Source of the DNA: an uncultured Eubacterium sp.
Lineage (GTDB): Bacteria; Bacillota; Clostridia; Oscillospirales; Acutalibacteraceae
DNA length: 64,000 nucleotides
NCBI GenBank assembly: GCA_900539325.1
Contig: UQCC01000006.1
Span: forward strand, 1 to 64,000
Direction of reading: 5' to 3'
Below the pieces are notes generated by a model, which had not been told where the DNA came from, did no database searches, and was given only the letters and a program-made list of their open reading frames with translations. Positions 58,399-64,000 of this stretch are shown piece by piece. Numbering within the stretch: position 1 is the stretch's first letter; the number at the start of each line of letters is the position of its first letter. Made by a program: the position numbers and the translations under genes.

Positions 58399-61038
58399 AT
58401 GAAGTTAAAGAAGTTAACGGCTGTTGTGCTCAGCGGTGTTATTGCCGCAGGCTTTGTCGGTTGCGGTGCGTCAAAAAATCAAACTGCCGCAGTGCAGGAA
58501 TTATTTACGGACAGTACAAAAATTTCGTACAGTCTTGACTATAAGGAATTAAAAGACAACAGTAAAAACAAAACCAAAACATGGCGTTATGGCATGGTTT
58601 CGGGCAACGGCTTGCAGGGCTTTGTTGAAAGCGGTTCGCCATATGAGGATACATTTATTTTTCAAAATATGCACTTCATTATGCCTAACAAAAATATTCG
58701 TACCTGCCCCGATACCTCGAAAGAACTTGAAACAGTTAAGCAAAAGATCGTTAAAGGTGAAGATATAACAGACGATGCGTCATACGATGATGTGTACAGC
58801 TTCCATCCGGGCGGACAACTCCGTATTTCTATGGACGGCAAAGGTGCAAAAGATTACATCCGCTACACTGATTTTGAATCTTCACAGGTTGGTGTGAGAT
58901 TTACGGATGAAAACGGCACTTGGGACAGAACTTCGTTCACTTCAATGGCAGACGGTGCGGTTATCACAAAATTGTCGCAGTCGTCAGAGGCGGCTCAGCT
59001 TAATGTTACATTGACGCTTGATGACCTTTCGACCATGGCGAATTTCGGCGACGGCAGCGAAGCGGATATGGAATACAAAAAGGTTGTTGACATCAATGCC
59101 AACACGATTTCGCTTGTTGCACATTATCCCGATTACAAAAACAGCGAGCTGAAAAACGGCGGATATGCCACAACTACCTATGTTGTGACCGACGGTACAA
59201 AGGAAAAAGTAGAACTTGAAAAGAAAACAAAGGAAGACATTTTCCGTGGTCAAAACAGCGGTATCAAAATCACAAATGCCGAAAATATTTATCTTATCAC
59301 AGTAAGCGACAGAACCTATAATATGGGAAGCCTTGATGAATTTGATGACAAGGACAGCTATGAACTTGTTGACGAACTTACGGATAAGGCAAAAGCCGTT
59401 GAGGACAAATATGACGGCAAAGACGGTTTTGATTATGAAAAAGCACTCAAAAAGCACCTTGAAATTTATCAGCCGCAATTTGACGCAGTTACTCTTGAAC
59501 TTGAGGACAGCGACGAGTCAAACGAAAAACTCCTTAAACAGCAAAAGGGCGAGGACGAGCTTTCTGCCGCACTTGCACAGCGTTCGTATTATGCAGGCAG
59601 ATACGCATACCTTTGCTGTTCGGGTTATTCCACAAGCAGACTTTACGGAATGTGGACAGGCGAGTTCAACACCGGTTGGGGAAGCAAGTACACAATGGAC
59701 GCAAATGTGAATTTGCAGACTTCGTCAATGAACACGGGCAACATTTCGTCAACACCGATCGGATATACATATTTCATTCTCCGTCAGCTTCCCGATTGGG
59801 AGGAAAACGCAAAGGCAACTCACGGCTTTACGGACGCTATTCAAGCACCTGTAAACACCGACGGTGACAAGGCGGTTATCACAGAAACTTGTTATCCTTA
59901 CCCGTTCAGATATTGGAATGCGGGCACATCGTGGATGATTGAACCGCTTTATGAAACCTTGCAAACCTATGGAAATATTCAAATTCCGCTTTCCGAAGAG
60001 TTCAATTTGAACAAGCTGAAGTCCGTGCTTTCTATTGATGAGGACGACATTGCAAAATACAAAAAGCAAGGTTATATGATGCTTGAAGAGGATGTTTTGT
60101 TGCCTCTTCTTACAAAGTCGGCAAATTATTGGGCACAGCTTTTGACGCCTGAATATTACACCGATAAAGACGGTGCTATTCATTACGAAAAAGGCAAAAC
60201 AAAGCTGAATGACGGCGAAACATATTGTATTCTTCCGTCATATTCGCCTGAAAATAATCCGTCAAATTATCCAAGCCCGTCAGACGCTAACTGTGCTATT
60301 GACATTTCGGCTTGCAGAAATAATTTGGAAATGTTAAAGGCTGTTATGGCTGATGTAACGCCGGACAACAGCTTTGCAAAATGGCAAAATCTTATGGACA
60401 AGTTGCCGCCGTATCTTTATGACGAAACAGGTGCTCTTAAAGAATGGGCAACCACAAGCTTTGAAGAAAACAACGAGCACAGACATTTGAGCCATCTTTA
60501 TTGTGCATGGCCGCTGTTTGAAACACAGCATAACGAGGAACTCACAAAGGCTTGTGAGCAGGCCATTGCAAATAGAGAAAGTGAAAACGAGGCTTCACAT
60601 GCGCTTGTTCACCGTTCGCTTATTGCCGCAAGATTAAAGGACAGAGTTGCACTTACCGACGCACTTTTAAATCTTCAAAATCATAAAATAAGATATGATT
60701 CGTTGATGACAAATCACGATTACGATCAAGGCAGTTGTTATTGCACCGACTTTGCAATCGGTTATCTCGGAATAGTTAACGAAGCACTTGTTTATTCAAA
60801 CGAGGGCGAAATCGGACTTCTTCCGGCTCTTCCGACTTCCGGTTTTGACAAAGGCACGGTTAAGGGCATTAAGGCAAGAACAAGAGCAACGGTTGACAGT
60901 CTTTCGTGGGATATGAACACAGGCAGCGTTAAAGCAACAATTACTTCCGATATCGACCAACAAATCAAAGTTACATACGGCGATACGGAAAAGACACTCG
61001 ACTTTAAAGCCGGAGTGCCGCAAACAGTTAATTTTTAA
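58399..61038 (+). CDS. GH95-like lipoprotein glycosidase
   Basis: The 880-residue protein has a lipoprotein signal (GFVGC, C22) and a long domain resembling GH95 alpha-L-fucosidases and galactosidases. The barrel region shows MWTGEFNTGWGSKYTMDANVN split across about residues 415-437, SPSDANCAID, the NNEHRHLSHLYCAWPLF segment (E693-H696 onwards), and a C-terminal beta domain (LLPALPTSGFDKGTVKGIKARTRATVD). In characterised GH95 enzymes an N-x-N pair activates water; here it reads D434-A-N436. It is probably a surface enzyme for host or plant glycans. It may be co-transcribed with the phosphatase 24 bases downstream. Confidence 0.78.
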   Translation: MKLKKLTAVVLSGVIAAGFVGCGASKNQTAAVQELFTDSTKISYSLDYKELKDNSKNKTKTWRYGMVSGNGLQGFVESGSPYEDTFIFQNMHFIMPNKNIRTCPDTSKELETVKQKIVKGEDITDDASYDDVYSFHPGGQLRISMDGKGAKDYIRYTDFESSQVGVRFTDENGTWDRTSFTSMADGAVITKLSQSSEAAQLNVTLTLDDLSTMANFGDGSEADMEYKKVVDINANTISLVAHYPDYKNSELKNGGYATTTYVVTDGTKEKVELEKKTKEDIFRGQNSGIKITNAENIYLITVSDRTYNMGSLDEFDDKDSYELVDELTDKAKAVEDKYDGKDGFDYEKALKKHLEIYQPQFDAVTLELEDSDESNEKLLKQQKGEDELSAALAQRSYYAGRYAYLCCSGYSTSRLYGMWTGEFNTGWGSKYTMDANVNLQTSSMNTGNISSTPIGYTYFILRQLPDWEENAKATHGFTDAIQAPVNTDGDKAVITETCYPYPFRYWNAGTSWMIEPLYETLQTYGNIQIPLSEEFNLNKLKSVLSIDEDDIAKYKKQGYMMLEEDVLLPLLTKSANYWAQLLTPEYYTDKDGAIHYEKGKTKLNDGETYCILPSYSPENNPSNYPSPSDANCAIDISACRNNLEMLKAVMADVTPDNSFAKWQNLMDKLPPYLYDETGALKEWATTSFEENNEHRHLSHLYCAWPLFETQHNEELTKACEQAIANRESENEASHALVHRSLIAARLKDRVALTDALLNLQNHKIRYDSLMTNHDYDQGSCYCTDFAIGYLGIVNEALVYSNEGEIGLLPALPTSGFDKGTVKGIKARTRATVDSLSWDMNTGSVKATITSDIDQQIKVTYGDTEKTLDFKAGVPQTVNF

Positions 61039-61062
61039 ATTTATATATTTGGAGGACATATT

Positions 61063-61662
61063 ATGAACATCGTTTGTTTGGATATGGAGGGCGTACTCGT
61101 TCCTGAAATTTGGATTGCATTTGCAGAGGAAACAGGTATTCCCGAACTTAAACTTACAACCCGTGACGAGCCTGATTATGACAAGCTTATGAATTACAGG
61201 CTTAAAATTCTCAAGGAGCACGGCTTGGGACTTAAAGAAATTCAAGATGTTATTGCAAAAATCGACCTTATGCCGGGTGCAAAGGAGTTTTTGGACGAAC
61301 TCAGAAGTATTACACAGGTTATCATTTTGTCAGATACTTTTGAGCAATTTGCAACACCGCTTATGAAAAAACTTGACTGGCCGACAATTTTTTGCAACAC
61401 TCTTGAGGTTGCCGAAAACGGTGAAATCACAGGCTTCAAGATGCGTTGCCCGCAGTCAAAACTCACAACGGTTAAGGCACTTCAGTCAATCGGATACGAC
61501 ACTATCGCAAGCGGCGACAGCTTCAACGACCTTGGTATGATTCAGGCAAGCAAGGCAGGATTTTTGTTCAAATCCACCGATGCAATCAAAAAGGATTATC
61601 CTAATATTCCTGCTTATGAGGAATACAGCGATCTTCTTGACGCAATCAAAAAAGCATTATAA
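61063..61662 (+). CDS. thrH: ThrH-like phosphoserine phosphatase/homoserine phosphotransferase
   Basis: The 199-residue protein is a HAD phosphatase of the ThrH type. It begins with IVCLDMEGVLVPEIWIAFAEETGI, the motif I with its unusual DMEGV, then YDKLMNYRLKIL, ILSDTFEQFATPLM, and the late motif IASGDSFNDLGM. ThrH of Pseudomonas acts on phosphoserine and can move phosphate to homoserine. GGAGG lies before the ATG. A terminator follows. Confidence 0.9.
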   Translation: MNIVCLDMEGVLVPEIWIAFAEETGIPELKLTTRDEPDYDKLMNYRLKILKEHGLGLKEIQDVIAKIDLMPGAKEFLDELRSITQVIILSDTFEQFATPLMKKLDWPTIFCNTLEVAENGEITGFKMRCPQSKLTTVKALQSIGYDTIASGDSFNDLGMIQASKAGFLFKSTDAIKKDYPNIPAYEEYSDLLDAIKKAL

Positions 61663-61665
61663 GAT

Positions 61666-61700
61666 AAAAATGGTGTATCATCTCGATACACCATTTTAAA
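61666..61700 (+). terminator. intrinsic terminator after thrH
   Basis: AATGGTGTATC (61669-61679) and GATACACCATT (61685-61695) form a perfect 11-bp stem. The T-rich tail is short. Confidence 0.75.
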
Positions 61701-61746
61701 TTTTATATCAGCAAATCGGTTTATAAGGAATTGAAAGATATTTTGA

Positions 61747-62976
61747 TTAAAATGATTGTTTGTTGGTTATAAAATCCATTAAATTAACATGATTTATACC
61801 GTTTCGATGTTGTAACAAATAGTCTGTTGTAATCACATATTTTGGATAATTGTCTTTGATTTTTTCAAGAGGCTTGTATTCTCTGTCTTCGGTGTCTTTA
61901 CTTTCATTAATAGTGTAAGATACTTGCACATAAGCGTAATTTAGGTTGTTGTCTCTTAAAATAAAATCACATTCCAACTTTCCGATTTTTCCTATACTTA
62001 CTTCATAATTTCTGCTTCTTGCATAGATGTAAACAATGTTTTCAAGAGCAGGACCGTAGTTAATTCTGTTGTCGGTATTGGTTGCAAAATAAAATGAAGT
62101 GTCTGCCAAATAGTATTTTTTCTCACCCGTAAGTGATTTTTTTGATTTCATATCAAATCGTTTGCATTCGTATAGGATTTTTGCATCAGTAAGTGCCTTA
62201 ATATACCTGTCAAGAGTGGTACGCTTTATTTTTATGCCGTCTTTCTCAAGAGCGTTTTGTAAGCTTGTGATACTCATAGTTGCACCGTAGTTGTTGATTA
62301 TAAAATCTCGTACTTTGATAAATGCTTCTCGATTGTTAATTTTAATTCGAGTTTTTATGTCTTTGTCGAAAATCTCACTTATAACAGATTTGACATAAGT
62401 TCTTTTATCCGCAAGATTGTCATATTGAATTGCCAAAGGAAAACCGCCTTCGAGCAAATAGTTGCTTAGCTCTATTGTTAAGTTGGTATTAATCGGTTTG
62501 CCATAAAACTTTTTTATGTCAATATATTCTTCAAAGCTAAGCGGAAACATCTCGAATTCAATATATCTGCCTGTTAATTTGGTGGCAAGCTCACCGCTGA
62601 GCAAATATGAATTAGAGCCTGTAATGAAAATTGAAAATTCTCCGTCACCACGATATGCGTTTATTACTTCTTCAAAATTCTTAACATTTTGTATTTCGTC
62701 AACAAATATATATTTCAAACCGTCAGCTTTAGATTTTGATTCTAATAATTCATCAAGCTGATCATCGGTTTTAACTTTTCTATATTCACGGCTGTCTAAA
62801 TCTAAAAAGATAATGTTTTCGTCTTTGACGCCTTTAGCGGTCAGCTCTTCTATAATGGTTTTCATAAGAGATGATTTTCCGCATCGTCTTACACCGGTTA
62901 TAACTTTTATGATTTCTGCATCATCATAAAAAGCTCTGATTTTGTTTAAATAGTTTTCACGCTTGAAAAGTGTCAT
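61747..62976 (-). CDS. AAA ATPase with DUF4143-type C-terminal domain
   Basis: The 409-residue protein belongs to the widespread prokaryotic ATPase group with an AAA domain and a C-terminal DUF4143 region. The Walker A loop is GVRRCGKSS (residues 28-36), Walker B is YIFVDEIQN, and a sensor segment IFITGSNSYLLSGE follows. The C-terminal part has a winged helix and a nuclease-like fold (LECDFILRDN, YVQVSYTI). The role of such proteins is poorly known; they spread between genomes and have been linked with mobile elements and defence. The start at 62976 has GAGGTGA upstream; the frame extends to 63015 without support. Confidence 0.88.
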   Translation of the reverse strand: MTLFKRENYLNKIRAFYDDAEIIKVITGVRRCGKSSLMKTIIEELTAKGVKDENIIFLDLDSREYRKVKTDDQLDELLESKSKADGLKYIFVDEIQNVKNFEEVINAYRGDGEFSIFITGSNSYLLSGELATKLTGRYIEFEMFPLSFEEYIDIKKFYGKPINTNLTIELSNYLLEGGFPLAIQYDNLADKRTYVKSVISEIFDKDIKTRIKINNREAFIKVRDFIINNYGATMSITSLQNALEKDGIKIKRTTLDRYIKALTDAKILYECKRFDMKSKKSLTGEKKYYLADTSFYFATNTDNRINYGPALENIVYIYARSRNYEVSIGKIGKLECDFILRDNNLNYAYVQVSYTINESKDTEDREYKPLEKIKDNYPKYVITTDYLLQHRNGINHVNLMDFITNKQSF

Positions 62977-63155
62977 ATTATTCACCTCAACATAATTATA
63001 TGCAATAAAACACAAAAAATCAAGTTAAGGGGATAAAAAATGCAAAAATGATAAAAAATATCCCCTTAACTCGGTTAAAAATCGTTTTGGTTGCTGTTTT
63101 ATTGAAATCAGAATAGCTTTTTATTGAATAGAATAAAATTTTTATAATTATACTC

Positions 63156-63183
63156 TTGAAAATCTCATTTAGTGTGTTATAAT
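63156..63183 (+). promoter_or_regulatory. promoter of the queT leader
   Basis: TTGAAA (63156-63161), 16 bases, TATAAT (63178-63183). The predicted start is near 63190. Confidence 0.75.
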
Positions 63184-63189
63184 AACAAC

Positions 63190-63317
63190 CGTTAATCTAT
63201 ATAAGCGATTTAGCCGATGGTGGTTAAATATGGGGGTTAACATTGCGGTACTTGGCACAAACCCGCAATATTAGTGGTATTTTCGCTGTACTACTCGTAA
63301 AAACAAAACTAAGGAGA
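63190..63317 (+). promoter_or_regulatory. preQ1 riboswitch candidate, probably class III
   Basis: A leader of about 130 bases precedes a QueT-type transporter gene. It contains ATTGCGG/CCGCAAT (63242-63248/63263-63269) and AGTGGTA/TACTACT (63273-63279/63289-63295, one G-T), with a purine-rich segment before them that can form a pseudoknot with the loop. It ends at the AAGGAG site of queT. Size and host group fit the class III preQ1 riboswitch known from Ruminococcaceae, which regulates queT; the exact class needs a covariance search. Confidence 0.62.
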
Positions 63318-63324
63318 TAATTTA

Positions 63325-63867
63325 ATGAGTATCAAAAAGAAGAACGCTTTTATTGCACAAACGGCAATAATTGCGGCAATGTACGCTGCGCTTACTTATG
63401 CGCAAAATCTTATTTTACCCGGCACAACAACTATGGCTGTGCAGTTCAGAGCATCGGAGGCGCTCAATGTTTTGGCATTGTTCACTCCTGCCGCTATTCC
63501 GGGGCTTACGCTCGGATGCGTTATCTCAAACCTTGCAAGTATCGGACAGGGCTTGCCGCTTGATATGATTTTCGGCTCGTTGGCAACTCTCGGCTCGGTT
63601 ACTTGTATGTATTTTTTGAGAGAGGTCAAGGTCGGCAAATATCCGCTTCTTGCAATGCTTATGCCGGCAATTTGGAACGGCGTTGTCATCGGCTGGGAAA
63701 TTGAGCATTTCTTTATTGAAGGCAAGTTTGAATTTGTAGGCTTTCTCACACAGGGCGGATGTGTTGCCCTCGGTGAGCTTGGTGTTATGGCTGTGCTTGG
63801 CACGGTACTCTATTTTGTGATTATCAAAAACAATCTTCACAAAACAATTATTAAAAAACCACAATAA
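63325..63867 (+). CDS. queT: queuosine precursor transporter QueT
   Basis: The 180-residue protein has five or so membrane helices and matches the QueT group, the S component of an ECF transporter for the queuosine precursor preQ1: AQTAIIAAMYAALTYAQNLIL at the start, MAVQFRASEALNVLALF and CVALGELGVMAVLGTVLYF. It should be under control of the riboswitch in its leader. The general ECF subunits are not in the window. A terminator follows. Confidence 0.9.
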   Translation: MSIKKKNAFIAQTAIIAAMYAALTYAQNLILPGTTTMAVQFRASEALNVLALFTPAAIPGLTLGCVISNLASIGQGLPLDMIFGSLATLGSVTCMYFLREVKVGKYPLLAMLMPAIWNGVVIGWEIEHFFIEGKFEFVGFLTQGGCVALGELGVMAVLGTVLYFVIIKNNLHKTIIKKPQ

Positions 63868-63870
63868 AAT

Positions 63871-63914
63871 AAAAAAATGCGTATGCTTGGAGCGAACAGG
63901 CATACGCATTTTTT
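63871..63914. terminator. bidirectional terminator after queT
   Basis: AAAAAATGCGTATGC pairs with GCATACGCATTTTTT (63872-63914), a strong stem between convergent genes. Confidence 0.85.
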
Positions 63915-63915
63915 G

Positions 63916-64000
63916 TCAGTCTTTTTTCTGTTTTGCACCGAAAATGTCGGCAACTTCGGTTATGGATATGTATGCTCCGGGGTCAACGGAATGCACGATT
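63916..64000 (-). CDS. C-terminal end of a YitT/DUF2179-like membrane protein (partial)
   Basis: Minus-strand translation gives 28 residues and a stop: HSVDPGAYISITEVADIFG is followed by a basic tail. The pattern D-P-x-A-(F/Y)-(I/V) with a later E-V-x-x-(I/V)-(F/L)-G matches the end of the cytosolic domain of YitT-family proteins. The rest of the gene lies beyond the window. Confidence 0.6.
   Translation of the reverse strand, partial: IVHSVDPGAYISITEVADIFGAKQKKD

Noticed and set aside
61747..62976. Defence island around the AAA/DUF4143 ATPase
   Set aside because: No restriction, toxin-antitoxin or other defence gene is adjacent; the neighbours are a metabolic phosphatase and a vitamin-like transporter.

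Overview
The window looks like chromosome of a low-to-moderate GC, spore-forming clostridium of the Ruminococcaceae/Oscillospiraceae type. The pointers are the gene order hprK-glcK-murB-rapZ-whiA-dnaE-pfkA, a CIRCE operator, spoVAD, a VanRS-like two-component pair, a preQ1 riboswitch in front of queT and strong AGGAGG ribosome binding sites. No rRNA or tRNA genes, insertion sequences or phage genes were seen.

Layout. 1-2640: small AT-rich enzymes (M24 peptidase, HAD protein, GNAT, PPase-like). 2683-4709: CIRCE-controlled htpG. 4826-8839: tightly overlapping operon of a small membrane protein, two GtrA-like proteins (one fused to a Cof-type phosphatase), an MBL hydrolase and a metallophosphoesterase. 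8879-10069: reverse-strand GT4. 10152-19457: HPr kinase, glucokinase, MurB, RapZ, WhiA, DnaE and Pfk, which link sugar control with wall synthesis and division. 19519-27420: secreted enzymes (two GH25 lysozymes, C39 lipoprotein, GH51-like protein) around a response regulator and sensor kinase. 27410-31036: a dehydrogenase and a reverse-strand dusB-nagA-trmL operon. 31375-34111: murA, walJ, rlmH. 34156-36856: a 6S-like RNA candidate, a nine-codon ORF, a MATE exporter and spoVAD. 37029-50622: surface-polysaccharide locus (aminotransferase, priming transferase, ATP-grasp gene plus a broken relative, five glycosyltransferases, polymerase, pyruvyl transferase, flippase, acyltransferase), with an AT-rich interior that looks acquired. 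50809-55935: a complete type II-C CRISPR-Cas9 system. 55960-64000: MFS transporter, Hpf, a small Cys-containing protein, GH95-like lipoprotein, ThrH-like phosphatase, AAA ATPase, preQ1 riboswitch with queT, and the tail of a YitT-like gene.

The most notable item is the compact Cas9 locus. A tracrRNA gene with its own promoter ends in a terminator about 20 bases before the cas9 start codon. The array of seven repeats carries an extended -10 element in every repeat, so each crRNA is probably transcribed individually, antisense to the cas genes, as in Neisseria. The tracrRNA start lies inside a long inverted repeat that can pair with the anti-repeat and that matches the anti-repeat exactly where the anti-repeat departs from the CRISPR repeat. 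This suggests self-sequestration or a natural single-guide form. Other notable items are two hairpins that occlude Shine-Dalgarno sites, four operator-like palindromes at promoters, a GtrA-phosphatase fusion, and a composition breakpoint inside the priming glycosyltransferase gene. All calls come from reading the sequence; no database search was possible.
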